Assembly (NCBI GenBank): GCA_902825775.1
Contig: CADECF010000008.1
Location: 62,001 to 126,000 of the forward strand
Length of the DNA: 64,000 nt
Source of the DNA: an uncultured Lysobacteraceae bacterium
GTDB lineage: Bacteria; Pseudomonadota; Gammaproteobacteria; Xanthomonadales; Xanthomonadaceae
Reading direction: 5' to 3'
Position 1 is the stretch's first letter. Each line of letters opens with the position of its first letter. Below, one piece after another: positions 9,022 through 17,561 of this stretch. The notes under the pieces were generated by a model that did no database searches, was not told the origin of the DNA, and saw nothing but the letters and a program-made list of their open reading frames with translations. The position numbers and the translations under genes were made by a program.

Positions 9022-9312
9022 TTACGGCCGAGACAAGACAAACGGCTTCTTCGAAGGTTTTCGGTAAACCTCCTCGCCATCATCCGTTTCAACCCATGAA
9101 TCGCAAATGGTCGAATCGGCGGTCTCGTTGCATGCCCAGCAAACCCAGATGTTAGAGCCGGTTTGTTCGCAGTCCCCATCGGCGCCATCGCCGTCGCGCT
9201 GCCCTTGTCCGGCAGGAATTCCCAATTGATCGGATCGCATATCCGCGTCCCGCGCACTCGCGCTTCCCACGCCCAATAGCGTGACCAATGCAGCAACAAA
9301 CAGAGTCTTCAT
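9022..9312 (-). CDS. Small secreted four-cysteine protein, unknown function
   Basis: I do not recognise this 96-residue protein. It starts with a clear Sec signal peptide (cleavage near SASA, residue 20). The mature part is short and acidic, with an Asp/Gly-rich stretch at 40-47, four cysteines (48, 58, 61 and 70; the middle pair as CWAC) and a basic C-terminal tail. The cysteines could form two disulfides or a small metal knuckle. It converges on the chitinase gene and shares the intergenic hairpin. AAGGCGA upstream may serve as ribosome binding site. No motif supports an enzymatic role. Confidence 0.6.
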   Translation of the reverse strand: MKTLFVAALVTLLGVGSASARDADMRSDQLGIPAGQGQRDGDGADGDCEQTGSNIWVCWACNETADSTICDSWVETDDGEEVYRKPSKKPFVLSRP

Positions 9313-9340
9313 GAAGAATCGCCTTTAGCAAGAGGAAGAA

Positions 9341-9360
9341 GTCTTGGGTCGTCCCAAGAC
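9341..9360 (-). terminator. Probable terminator of the met operon
   Basis: GTCTTGGG and its complement CCCAAGAC form an 8-base stem with a four-base loop. Read on the minus strand it is followed by a T/C-rich run (TTCTTCCTCTT). It lies about 80 bases after the stop of the homoserine dehydrogenase gene. A short palindrome GTGGGCCAAGGCCCAC at 9421-9436 lies between. Confidence 0.6.
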
Positions 9361-9437
9361 CCTACTCAAGACGTAGGCAAACCAAAAAAGTGGCCATCGA
9401 TGCGAAATCCGCAGGCGATAGTGGGCCAAGGCCCACC

Positions 9438-10532
9438 CTACGGAGTCTGCGCGATCCGGATGACGTCGTCGAGCAGGCTCGCCGCGGTGACTTCAGCGCC
9501 GGCGCCGGGTCCCTGGATAACCAACGGCTGGTCGGCGTAGCGATCGCTGCGGACCGCGACGCGGTTGTCGGTGCCGCTGCCGCCGCAGAGCGGATGGTCG
9601 GCCGGCAGGGTCAGCAAGCCGACGCTGGCGCCATCGGAACCGAAACGACCGACGAAGCGCAGCTTGGCGCCATCGCGGTAAGCCTCCTGATAACGCTCGC
9701 GCAATGGCGCGTCGAGCGACGGAAGGCCACTATCGAGCGCATCGTCCGCAAGCACGGCGAGATCGGATGGGACAAGCGAATCGACCCGGATCTCGTGCGC
9801 TTCCAACGCGATGCCGGCAGCACGCGCCAGGATCAGCAGCTTGCGCCGCACGTCTTCGCCCGACAGATCGATGCGCGGATCCGGTTCGGTATAGCCCGCC
9901 TCGCGCGCCTCGCGCACGAAGCCGGAGAAAGGACGCATGCCGTCGTAGCGATCGAACAGCCAGGCCAGCGAACCCGACAGCACGCCTTCGACGGCATGGA
10001 TGCGATCGCCGCCGGCCACCAGGTCGCGTATCGAGCGCAGCAGCGGCAGGCCGGCGCCGACGGTGGCGCTGTCGCCGTATTGGGCATGGCCTTCGCGCTG
10101 CGCGCGGGCGATCGCCTGCGCGCGCAGAAGATCGGCGCCGTTTCCGAGTTTGTTGGCGGTAACCACGCGGATGCCGCGCGACAGCCATTCGGCGTGCCGC
10201 GAGGCGACCGCATCGCTGGCGGTGGCGTCGACGACGATATCGCCGCGGCGCAGACGCGCGGTGTCGATCTGATGCGGCTCATCGCCGCGCGGCGCGCCGA
10301 TCGCGATCTTCAGCACGAGATCCGGCACGCCATCGCAATCGAAACTGCCGCGGGAGTTCGCGAGTAGCTCGAAGACAGGCAATGCGACCCCACGTTGCGC
10401 CAATCGCTGATGACGCGCGACGAAAGCGCGCCCCACCGTGCCGGTGCCGAGCAGCGCCAGGCGCGGCTGCCGCGGCGCCCGGGCCGACGCGACCGGCGCC
10501 GTAGCTTGCGTGGCCGCCGCCGCGAGCGTCAC
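9438..10532 (-). CDS. hom: Homoserine dehydrogenase
   Basis: A 364-residue monofunctional homoserine dehydrogenase, converting aspartate semialdehyde to homoserine with NAD(P)H. The N-terminal Rossmann fold has LLGTGTVGRAF. The catalytic domain has VTANK, the SATVGAGLP stretch and the YTEPDPRIDLSGEDVRRK stretch that carries the catalytic lysine in this family. There is no aspartokinase or ACT domain. The GTG start was chosen because it overlaps the metB stop in GTGA and because the open frame further upstream overlaps metB and looks noncoding. It is the third gene of the operon, so making homoserine is coupled to its use in methionine synthesis. A bifunctional ThrA for threonine would be expected elsewhere. 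Confidence 0.88.
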   Translation of the reverse strand: MTLAAAATQATAPVASARAPRQPRLALLGTGTVGRAFVARHQRLAQRGVALPVFELLANSRGSFDCDGVPDLVLKIAIGAPRGDEPHQIDTARLRRGDIVVDATASDAVASRHAEWLSRGIRVVTANKLGNGADLLRAQAIARAQREGHAQYGDSATVGAGLPLLRSIRDLVAGGDRIHAVEGVLSGSLAWLFDRYDGMRPFSGFVREAREAGYTEPDPRIDLSGEDVRRKLLILARAAGIALEAHEIRVDSLVPSDLAVLADDALDSGLPSLDAPLRERYQEAYRDGAKLRFVGRFGSDGASVGLLTLPADHPLCGGSGTDNRVAVRSDRYADQPLVIQGPGAGAEVTAASLLDDVIRIAQTP

Positions 10533-11746
10533 GCATCCACCCGTTTGCGTTCGCCGGCATCGACGACGAGCTGGGCGCGTTCGAGCGCGGCGGCCAGATC
10601 GGCCTGCAAGTCCTGCAGCGCTTCGATGCCCACCGACAGGCGCAACAAACCGTCTGAAATGCCGGCATCGGCGCGCGCTTCGGGCGACATCGCCGCATGC
10701 GTCATGGTCGCCGGGTGCGCGATCAGGCTTTCCACGCCGCCCAGCGATTCGGCCAGCGTGAAGCATTGCAGGCCGTCGAGGAAGGCGCGCACCGCTTTCT
10801 CATCGCCGTCCAATTCGACGCTCAGCATCGCGCCGAAGCCATTCTGCTGGCGTGCGGCGAGCGCGTGGCCCGGATGCGATTCCAGGCCCGGGAAGTAGAC
10901 CTTGGACACGGCAGGATGCTCGTCCAGCTGCAAGGCGATCGCCGTCGCGTTCTCCTGATGCACCCGCAGCCGCGCGTCGAGCGTACGCAAGCCGCGCAGC
11001 GTCAGGAAGCTGTCGAACGGCGAGCCGGTGATGCCGAGCGCGTTCGCCCACCAGGTGAATAGCTCGTGGTGCTCGCGGGTCTTGGAAACCACCGCGCCGC
11101 CAACGACATCGCTGTGGCCGTTGATGTATTTGGTGGTGGAATGCACGACTACGTCGGCACCGAAATCGATCGGCGTCTGCAACGCGGGCGACAGGAAGGT
11201 GTTATCGACGACGGCCAGCGCGCCCTTGGCGTGCGCGGCTTCGATCACGAAGCGCAGATCAGTGATGCGCAGCAGCGGATTGGATGGCGTTTCGATCCAC
11301 ACCACCTTCGGCGCCGGCTCGAGCGCTGCGGTGAGCGCGCGCGGATCGGTCAGGTCGGCGAGCACCAGTTCGAACTGCCCTTTCGCGGCCAGCGCCTTGA
11401 ACAGGCGCCAGCTGCCGCCGTAGCCGTCGTGCGGCACGACCAGGTGGTCGCCCGGTTGCAGCAACGCGTTCAACACCAGCGTGATCGCGGCCATGCCGGT
11501 GGCGGTGATCACGCCGCCGGCGCCGCCTTCGAGTTCGGCCAGCGCTTCGCCGAGCAGATCGCGGGTCGGATTGCCGCTGCGCGTGTAGTCGTACTGGCGC
11601 TTGTCGTTGAAGCCGGCGAAGCTGAAATTGCTGGACAGCACAATCGGCGGCGTGACCGCACCGAAAGCCGTGTCGCGATCGATGCCGGCGCGCACCGCGC
11701 GCGTGGCGGAACGGTAATCGGAAGCCTTGGAATCCTGCACGCTCAT
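10529..11746 (-). CDS. metB: Cystathionine gamma-synthase family PLP enzyme
   Basis: A 405-residue trans-sulfuration enzyme of the Cys/Met metabolism PLP family. The lysine that binds PLP is Lys206 in HSTTKYINGHSD. The N-terminal YTRSGNPTR motif and the SLGGVESL stretch near the C-terminus are present. Placed between metX and hom with four-base overlaps on both sides, it most likely joins O-acylhomoserine with cysteine to give cystathionine. Direct sulfhydrylation or gamma-lyase activity cannot be excluded from sequence alone, as these enzymes share the motifs. The ATG start overlaps the metX stop as ATGA. Confidence 0.9.
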   Translation of the reverse strand: MSVQDSKASDYRSATRAVRAGIDRDTAFGAVTPPIVLSSNFSFAGFNDKRQYDYTRSGNPTRDLLGEALAELEGGAGGVITATGMAAITLVLNALLQPGDHLVVPHDGYGGSWRLFKALAAKGQFELVLADLTDPRALTAALEPAPKVVWIETPSNPLLRITDLRFVIEAAHAKGALAVVDNTFLSPALQTPIDFGADVVVHSTTKYINGHSDVVGGAVVSKTREHHELFTWWANALGITGSPFDSFLTLRGLRTLDARLRVHQENATAIALQLDEHPAVSKVYFPGLESHPGHALAARQQNGFGAMLSVELDGDEKAVRAFLDGLQCFTLAESLGGVESLIAHPATMTHAAMSPEARADAGISDGLLRLSVGIEALQDLQADLAAALERAQLVVDAGERKRVDA

Positions 11747-12774
11747 GCCGCGACCTCGCAACAGTCGGCCAGGGCGCTGCGCAGGATCGCGGCGATCGCA
11801 TCGGCCTCTTTCAGGAAGGCGTCGTGCCCGTACTTGGAGCGCAGCACGCGCACCCGCGTGTCGGCTTTGACGCGCTCGACCAAGGCGTAAGCGTCTTCGA
11901 TCGGCACCAATTGGTCCTCTTCGACCGCGACCACCGTGGTCGGCACGCCGATCCGCGACGCGTCCACCGCATGCAGGTCGATCGATTCGGACAGCCGCGT
12001 ATAAGCCGTGGCATCGAAACGTTCGACGAAACGCGAACCGCAGGCGTCGAGATAATCCTCGGAAGCGCAACGCGCCCGCGGTCCATCGATCACCGCCGCC
12101 GAAGCGAAACGTTCGGCGAATTCCTGCGGCGTGCGATAGCTCAGGATCGCCAGCTGCCGCGCCAGCGACAGTCCCTGGTCTTCGGCGCACTGCAACTGGC
12201 CCAATGCGACGACCTTGCGCTGCAGCGCGCGCCATGCGCTGGCATACGGATGCGCGCGATGCGCGCCGCTGATCGCGACGAGCTGCTGCAAGCGTTCGCC
12301 ATGGCGGGCGGCGAACTGCAGGCCGACCATCGCGCCGTACGAGCAGCCGATGAAGGCGGCCAGCGTGCGCACGCCGAGCGCATCGAGCACGCCGGCGATC
12401 GCATCGGCCTGATCGGCGCTGTCGATCGGCGCATCGAGCGTGCCGTCGGCGCCGAGCCAATCGATCGCGATCACGCGCAGCGATGCCGTACCGAAAGTTC
12501 CCGCCTGCGCCTGCCACCAACCCGCCTGCGGAAACGCATCGCTGGCGATCACGTGGCGGTTGGCGGAAATGCCACCGGCTACCAGTACGGCCGGCGCATC
12601 CGTCGGACCGACGGCCTCGTAGGCGACGCGCAGTTTGCGCTGCCCGGCGTAGCGCAGCGACAGATCGAGTTCGACCGTGCCGCGCACGGCATCGCGCGCC
12701 GTAACCGGCTCGAACGCGCAGGGGGAAACGAAGGGATGCGATGCGAATTGCGCGGCGCTTTCGACGAGGCTCAT
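11743..12774 (-). CDS. metX: Homoserine O-acyltransferase (MetX family)
   Basis: A 343-residue alpha/beta hydrolase-fold enzyme that activates homoserine for methionine synthesis. The nucleophile is Ser145 in GCSYGAM, and the acidic and histidine members are probably the Asp in VEEDQLVP and the His in SKYGHDAF. MetX homologues differ in using acetyl- or succinyl-CoA, and those of Xanthomonadaceae have been assigned to the succinyl type in the literature as I recall. The sequence alone does not settle it. It is the first gene of the metX-metB-hom operon, preceded by an 83-base stretch and a SAM-I riboswitch. Confidence 0.9.
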   Translation of the reverse strand: MSLVESAAQFASHPFVSPCAFEPVTARDAVRGTVELDLSLRYAGQRKLRVAYEAVGPTDAPAVLVAGGISANRHVIASDAFPQAGWWQAQAGTFGTASLRVIAIDWLGADGTLDAPIDSADQADAIAGVLDALGVRTLAAFIGCSYGAMVGLQFAARHGERLQQLVAISGAHRAHPYASAWRALQRKVVALGQLQCAEDQGLSLARQLAILSYRTPQEFAERFASAAVIDGPRARCASEDYLDACGSRFVERFDATAYTRLSESIDLHAVDASRIGVPTTVVAVEEDQLVPIEDAYALVERVKADTRVRVLRSKYGHDAFLKEADAIAAILRSALADCCEVAA

Positions 12775-12857
12775 GGCGATATCCGAAGAGTGGACAAGGC
12801 CATCGATGCATGCGGGCGCTTAGGACGTCGAACCGCACCCCGAAGGGCACGGCGCAA

Positions 12858-12973
12858 CCATCTTCACGGCGGACGCTCAGGTCCCCGCAGGACTTGGCAC
12901 CTATGACGGAGCTTTCGCTCCATCAGGTTGCCCCGGCGTCTTAGGGCCTGTCCCTCAGCCGGTCTCGATGGAT
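12858..12973 (-). ncRNA. SAM-I riboswitch (S-box leader) of the met operon
   Basis: Reading the minus strand, the leader contains GAGGGACAGGCCC, then CGCCGGGGCAACC, a variable stem ATGGAGCGAAAGCTCC, then AGGTGCCAAGTCCTGC. These match the conserved S-box core (GAGGGAcuGGCCC, GCAACC, GGUGCuAAuUCC). The outer stem P1 is formed by CCATC and GATGG. It should bind S-adenosylmethionine and shut off metX-metB-hom. No T-rich terminator follows. A small hairpin (GCACCCCGAAGGGCAC on the plus strand, 12834-12850) lies between it and the metX start, so control is more likely at translation. Confidence 0.88.
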
Positions 12974-13002
12974 GGCCATAGACTGCCAGCCCTTTTCCGG
13001 GC

Positions 13003-13030
13003 TGTCAATCGCTTCATACGCATGAAGCGA
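13003..13030 (-). promoter_or_regulatory. Met operon promoter -35 with adjoining palindrome
   Basis: On the minus strand ATTGACA (13003-13009) is a good -35 box for the riboswitch transcript. The -10 is less clear. Directly upstream lies a perfect inverted repeat, TCGCTTCAT-N4-ATGAAGCGA (13009-13030), well placed for an activator or repressor. It does not match the MetJ or MetR consensus I know. A second small hairpin (AGCCCTTTTCCGGGCT) lies at 12988-13003 within the promoter spacer. Confidence 0.5.
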
Positions 13031-13068
13031 TATTATTTTTCCGAGAACCGATCCTTCATACTGAACCG

Positions 13069-14175
13069 ATGAGTAAACCTATCTATCGCGCGGCCGCCGC
13101 GCTCGCTCTGGCTTGCCTGGCCGGCTGCGCCACGGTGCCGGAGCCCTCCAGCCAATCCGCCCAAATGGCGACGCCGGCCGCGGATGCGACGCTGGTGACC
13201 GAGGCCTACGTCAGCGAGGAGCATCCCGCCGATGAGCTCGACTCGCTCGCGGCCTGGCCCAAGGACGACGGCGGGTTGTGGGTGATCGGCACCGCCAAAT
13301 CTACCCACCACCTAGTGATTTTCGACGGCGACAGCGGCGAGCGCCTGCGCGAATTCGGCGGCAAGGGATCCGCACCGGGCCAGTTCAACCGTCCCAACGG
13401 CATCGCGGTGTTCGGCGATTACCTGTTCGTGGTCGAACGCGACAACCATCGCGTGCAGGTGCTCTCGCTGCCGGAATTCAAACCGCTGACCCTCTTCGGC
13501 GCCGACCAGTTGCGCAGCCCTTACGGCTTGTGGCTGCACGAGATCGAGCCCGATGAGCTCGACGTCTACGTCACCGACAGTTTCATGGAAGGCAAGAAAT
13601 TCGACGTGGTGCCGCCGCTGGCCCAGCTCGACCAGCGCGTGCGCCGGTACCGCGTGCACATCGGCGACGACGATGCGCTGCAAGTGGAGTCGCTGGGCTC
13701 GTTCGGCGATACCTCGCCCAGCGCTGCGTTGCGGATGGTCGAATCGATCGGCGGCGACCCCGCCAACGACCGCCTTCTCATCGCCGAAGAGGACACGCGC
13801 GTCGGCACCGACCTGCGCGAATACGATCTGGCCGGCCGCTATGTCGGCAAGAGCCTCGCCCCCGGCCGCTTCCGCGCCCAGGCCGAAGGCGTGGCGCTGT
13901 GGGATTGCAGCGGTGGCCAGGGCTACTGGGTCGCGGTCGACCAGGCCGATCCGCGCACGGTATTCCTGCTGTTCGACCGCTCCACCCTAGCCTATCGCGG
14001 CAGCTTCATCGGCACCGCGACCGGTCACACCGACGGCATCGCACTGCATGCGGCGGCAACGCAGCGCTTTCCGTCCGGCGCGCTGTTCGCGGTGCACGGC
14101 GACAAGGCGATGGCCGCGTTCGATCTGGCCGATGTCGCCCGCAGCCTGCAACTGAACCCGGCGTGCGTGCGCTGA
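13069..14175 (+). CDS. Beta-propeller lipoprotein (NHL/phytase-like)
   Basis: A 368-residue predicted lipoprotein: the signal peptide ends in the lipobox LAGC with Cys at about residue 21. The mature part looks like a six-bladed propeller. An NHL-type repeat (GQFNRPNGIAVF..VVERDNHRVQVL) is seen around residues 104-130, and the C-terminal half resembles the beta-propeller phytase fold (TDLREYDLAGRYVG, AEGVALWDC, GHTDGIALH). No phytase calcium site could be confirmed, so enzyme activity is uncertain. It probably faces the periplasm or cell surface. It overlaps the next gene by 13 bases, suggesting co-expression with a cell-wall peptidase. Confidence 0.72.
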   Translation: MSKPIYRAAAALALACLAGCATVPEPSSQSAQMATPAADATLVTEAYVSEEHPADELDSLAAWPKDDGGLWVIGTAKSTHHLVIFDGDSGERLREFGGKGSAPGQFNRPNGIAVFGDYLFVVERDNHRVQVLSLPEFKPLTLFGADQLRSPYGLWLHEIEPDELDVYVTDSFMEGKKFDVVPPLAQLDQRVRRYRVHIGDDDALQVESLGSFGDTSPSAALRMVESIGGDPANDRLLIAEEDTRVGTDLREYDLAGRYVGKSLAPGRFRAQAEGVALWDCSGGQGYWVAVDQADPRTVFLLFDRSTLAYRGSFIGTATGHTDGIALHAAATQRFPSGALFAVHGDKAMAAFDLADVARSLQLNPACVR

Positions 14176-15077
14176 CGCCATCGCGGTGCGCGCTGATCGC
14201 GTGCTCGCTGCTGGTCGCGAGCGATATCGCGGCCGGCGACCAGGCGTTTCGTTGGAAGGATCGCGCCGGCACCGTGCACTACGGCGACCATGCGCCGGCA
14301 TCGGCCGATGGCCGAGTGCAGAAAATTCCCCTCACCACCGGTCCGCATGCCGCCGTCAGATTGCGCATCGACGACGACGGCGGCCGCTATTCGGCGTGGG
14401 CCGAAAATGCGCTGGCCGGGCCGGTGGAAGTGATGCTGCGCTTCGACCGCAACGACAATATGGCCAGCCAGCCGTCGCTGCCCGCTCGCGCCACCGTAGC
14501 CGCCAACGCCACGGCGCTGATCGCCAACCTGTTCACGGCCGACAACGCGCGGCCGGGTAATTTCGAAGTCGAGCTCGATGCCGTGGTCGGCGATCCCAGC
14601 GCGAAACCACGGCCGTTCGAATACCTGATTCCGTTGCAGCGGCCGTCGTTGCGCGTCGATCAGGGCTTCGACGGCCAGTACAGCCACGTCGGCAGCGAGA
14701 ACCGCTACGCGCTGGATTTCGCCGCCGACATCGGCACGCCGGTGATGGCCGCCCGCGGCGGCGTGGTGATGCAGGTGGAATCGGATTTCGCCCAAGCCGG
14801 CCTCAGCGAGGAGGAGTACGGCGGCCGCGCCAATTTCGTCCGCATCCTGCACGACGACGGCAGCATGGCTCTGTACGCCCACCTACAGCCCGACGGCGCG
14901 CTGGTGCGCGTCGGCCAGGCGGTGCGCCAGGGCCAGCAGATCGGCCTGTCCGGCAACACCGGTTTCACCAGCGGCCCGCACCTGCATTTCGCAGTGCAGG
15001 TGAACCGCGGCATGCGGCTGGAGTCGATCCCGTTCCGGATGCGCGGGCCGCAGGGCGTCCTGCAGATCGCTCGCTAA
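14163..15077 (+). CDS. DUF4124 and M23 family metallopeptidase
   Basis: A 304-residue exported protein from a GTG start, chosen because a signal sequence (ALIACSLLVASDIAAG) follows directly. An ATG is not available. An N-terminal DUF4124-like segment (QAFRWKDRAGTVHYGD) precedes a middle domain and a C-terminal M23 (LytM) domain with the zinc motif pieces H-x8-D (HVGSENRYALD) and HLHF. M23 enzymes cut peptide cross-links in murein or bacterial targets, so it may act in wall remodelling or predation. The start overlaps the upstream lipoprotein gene. Confidence 0.82.
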   Translation: MRALTPSRCALIACSLLVASDIAAGDQAFRWKDRAGTVHYGDHAPASADGRVQKIPLTTGPHAAVRLRIDDDGGRYSAWAENALAGPVEVMLRFDRNDNMASQPSLPARATVAANATALIANLFTADNARPGNFEVELDAVVGDPSAKPRPFEYLIPLQRPSLRVDQGFDGQYSHVGSENRYALDFAADIGTPVMAARGGVVMQVESDFAQAGLSEEEYGGRANFVRILHDDGSMALYAHLQPDGALVRVGQAVRQGQQIGLSGNTGFTSGPHLHFAVQVNRGMRLESIPFRMRGPQGVLQIAR

Positions 15078-15083
15078 AAAAGC

Positions 15084-15163
15084 CGTCATCCCGAGCGCAG
15101 CGAGGGATCTATTGTCGGATCGCATGGACCTGCCAGCAGATCCCTCGCTGCGCTCGGGATGAC
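15084..15163. repeat. Palindromic intergenic repeat, family C (CGAGCGCAGCGAGGGATC type)
   Basis: The arms GTCATCCCGAGCGCAGCGAG.. and the reverse complement enclose a variable centre of about 20 bases. A close copy is at 51247-51321. It lies between the M23 gene and prfC. A TATAAT box at 15197-15202, just after it, may be the -10 of prfC. Confidence 0.85.
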
Positions 15164-15249
15164 AAGCCGATGGGATCGGGACGACAGCCGAACCGCTATA
15201 ATCGCCCTCTTCCCGCAGCGAATCCGGCGCCCGACGGCGCGCCCCAGCC

Positions 15250-16854
15250 ATGTCCGACGTTTCCACCGAAGCCGCCCGCCGCCGCACGTTCGCGATCATT
15301 TCGCACCCCGACGCCGGCAAGACCACGCTGACCGAAAAGCTGCTGCTGTTCGGGGGCGCCATCCAGATGGCCGGCTCGGTGAAGGGCCGCAAGGCCGCGC
15401 GCCACGCGACTTCGGACTGGATGGCGCTGGAAAAGGAGCGCGGCATCTCGGTGACTTCGTCGGTAATGCAATTCCCGTACGAAGGCCGCATCGTCAACCT
15501 GCTCGACACGCCCGGCCACGCCGACTTCGGCGAGGACACCTATCGCGTGCTGACCGCGGTCGACTCGGCATTGATGGTGATCGACGTGGCCAAGGGCGTC
15601 GAGGAACGCACGATCAAGCTGATGGAAGTGTGCCGGCTGCGCGACACGCCGATCATGACCTTCATCAACAAGCTCGACCGCGAGGGCAAGAATCCGATCG
15701 ACTTGCTGGACGAAGTGGAAAGCGTGCTCGGCATCCAATGCGCGCCGATCACCTGGCCGATCGGCATGGGCCAGCGCCTGAAGGGCGTGGTGCATCTGGT
15801 CAGCGGCGAAGTGCACCTGTACGAACAGGGCCGCAACTTCACCCGCCAGGATTCGACCATCTTCGCCTCGGTCGGCGACCCCGCGCTCGAAGCGCGCATC
15901 GGCGCGGACATGCTGCGCGAGTTGCGCGAAGAACTGGAGTTGGTGGAAGGCGCCTCGCATCCCTTCGATCCGGCCAAATACCTGTCCGGCGAGCAAACCC
16001 CGGTGTTCTTCGGTTCGGCGGTCAACAACTTCGGCGTGCAGCTGTTGTTGGATTTCTTCGTCGAGCACGCGCCGGCACCGAAGCCGCGCGAGACGACCGG
16101 CCGCGAAGTCGCCGCATACGAACCCAAGCTCACCGGTTTCGTATTCAAGATCCAGGCCAACATGGACCCCATGCACCGCGACCGCGTGGCTTTCATGCGC
16201 ATCTGCTCGGGCAAATTCACCGCAGGCATGAAGGCGTTCCACGTGCGCAGCGGCAAGGAAATGAAACTGGCCAACGCGTTGACCTTCATGGCCAGCGACC
16301 GCGAGATCGCGGAAAGCGGGTGGCCGGGCGATGTGATCGGGCTGCACAACCACGGCACGATCTCGATCGGGGACAGCTTCAGCGAAGGCGAAGCGATCAC
16401 CTTCACCGGCATCCCCAACTTCGCCCCGGAACTGTTCCGCCGCGCGCGGCTGCGCGATCCGCTCAAGCTCAAGCAACTGCAGAAAGGCCTGGCGCAACTG
16501 TCGGAAGAGGGCGCCACGCAATTCTTCCGGCCGCTGATGAGCAACGACCTGATCCTGGGCGCGGTCGGCACGCTGCAGTTCGACGTGGTCGCGTACCGGC
16601 TCAAGGACGAGTACGGCGTCGATGCCGCATTCGAGCCGGTCGGCGTGGTCACCGCGCGCTGGATCCGTTGCGACGACGCCAAAAAACTGGAGCAATTCCG
16701 CGACAAGAACGCCACGAACCTGGCGATCGACGCCGCCGGCGAGCTGGTCTACCTGGCGCCGACTCGCGTCAATCTGCAATTGGCGCAGGAGCGCGCGCCG
16801 GACGTCGCCTTCCTGGCGACGCGCGAGCACGCGCATGCCGCGGAGATCGATTGA
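15250..16854 (+). CDS. prfC: Peptide chain release factor 3
   Basis: A 534-residue translational GTPase that removes RF1/RF2 from the ribosome after termination. The G1 loop SHPDAGKTT (18-26), switch region with [13 protein letters not shown] and NKLDRE are all present, and the C-terminal domains match RF3 rather than EF-G by length and by the QFFRPL and [11 protein letters not shown] stretches. It is flanked on both sides by palindromic repeats and is probably transcribed alone from the TATAAT-containing region upstream. Confidence 0.97.
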   Translation: MSDVSTEAARRRTFAIISHPDAGKTTLTEKLLLFGGAIQMAGSVKGRKAARHATSDWMALEKERGISVTSSVMQFPYEGRIVNLLDTPGHADFGEDTYRVLTAVDSALMVIDVAKGVEERTIKLMEVCRLRDTPIMTFINKLDREGKNPIDLLDEVESVLGIQCAPITWPIGMGQRLKGVVHLVSGEVHLYEQGRNFTRQDSTIFASVGDPALEARIGADMLRELREELELVEGASHPFDPAKYLSGEQTPVFFGSAVNNFGVQLLLDFFVEHAPAPKPRETTGREVAAYEPKLTGFVFKIQANMDPMHRDRVAFMRICSGKFTAGMKAFHVRSGKEMKLANALTFMASDREIAESGWPGDVIGLHNHGTISIGDSFSEGEAITFTGIPNFAPELFRRARLRDPLKLKQLQKGLAQLSEEGATQFFRPLMSNDLILGAVGTLQFDVVAYRLKDEYGVDAAFEPVGVVTARWIRCDDAKKLEQFRDKNATNLAIDAAGELVYLAPTRVNLQLAQERAPDVAFLATREHAHAAEID

Positions 16855-16862
16855 CGCCATCT

Positions 16863-16936
16863 TGTAGAGTCGAGCTTGCTCGACTGCTTTTGATTCCGCC
16901 ATCCAGCAAGAGCAGTCGAGCAAGCTCGACTCTGCA
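16863..16936. repeat. Palindromic intergenic repeat, family A
   Basis: GTAGAGTCGAGCTTGCTCGA.. and its reverse complement enclose about 25 variable bases. The right arm ends CTCTGCA instead of CTCTACA. It separates the convergent prfC and hydroxylase genes and begins only eight bases after the prfC stop. Confidence 0.85.
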
Positions 16937-16939
16937 GGA

Positions 16940-17551
16940 TCAGGGCGCGCTGTCGACCCAATCGGGCGCAGGCTGGTCCAGGTCGTAATACTCGAAGATC
17001 AGATGGATGCGGTCGCTGTCGCCTTCGTTGACCACCGCATGCACGCCCATGTTGTTGACTTCGACCGCCTCGCCTTCGCCGAAGCGGAATCCGACGCCAT
17101 CGACGAAGAAAATCACTTTGTCGTTGGTCTTGATCGGCACATGGATCTTGTGCGGCCATTTCGCCGCCGGATTGGCGTCGCGGTGCGGCTTGATGACCCC
17201 GCCCGGCGCCATCCGCGCCAGCATCACGCGCGGGTACGCGGCGCGCGCATAGCCGTAGTCGCGCGCCGCCGCCTGCATCACCGGCTCCAGCCGTTCGCGC
17301 CATTGCGACCACAATGGACGATCGTGCGAACCGCGCCAATCGTGGAAATTGTCGACGAACCGGAACACGATGTGCCGGGTGCGGTCGAGCGCTTCGAAGC
17401 GGTTCGGCTTGTCGGCATTTTCCGCATCCCAGATCGCTTCCGGAATCGCCAGCACCGCCTCGCGCAGCTGCGCGATGTCGACGTTGCCGAGCCGGCGGAC
17501 CGATTCGGTTTTGCGCGGATTGGCTTGTATATCGCGAATTTGCGCGTTCAT
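16940..17551 (-). CDS. Aspartyl/asparaginyl beta-hydroxylase-fold dioxygenase
   Basis: A 203-residue 2-oxoglutarate/Fe(II) oxygenase-like protein. His123 and Asp125 in KPHRDANP, His171 (VHAVVNE) and Arg181 (DRIHLIF) fit the iron-binding HxD..H triad and the oxoglutarate-binding arginine of the aspartyl beta-hydroxylase family. There is no signal peptide, so the target is cytosolic. The sulfotransferase gene lies 10 bases upstream on the same strand, so the two are likely one unit. A larger member of the family is found with two sulfotransferases at 26.8-31 kb. The substrate is unknown. Confidence 0.82.
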   Translation of the reverse strand: MNAQIRDIQANPRKTESVRRLGNVDIAQLREAVLAIPEAIWDAENADKPNRFEALDRTRHIVFRFVDNFHDWRGSHDRPLWSQWRERLEPVMQAAARDYGYARAAYPRVMLARMAPGGVIKPHRDANPAAKWPHKIHVPIKTNDKVIFFVDGVGFRFGEGEAVEVNNMGVHAVVNEGDSDRIHLIFEYYDLDQPAPDWVDSAP

Positions 17552-17561
17552 GGCAGGGCTC

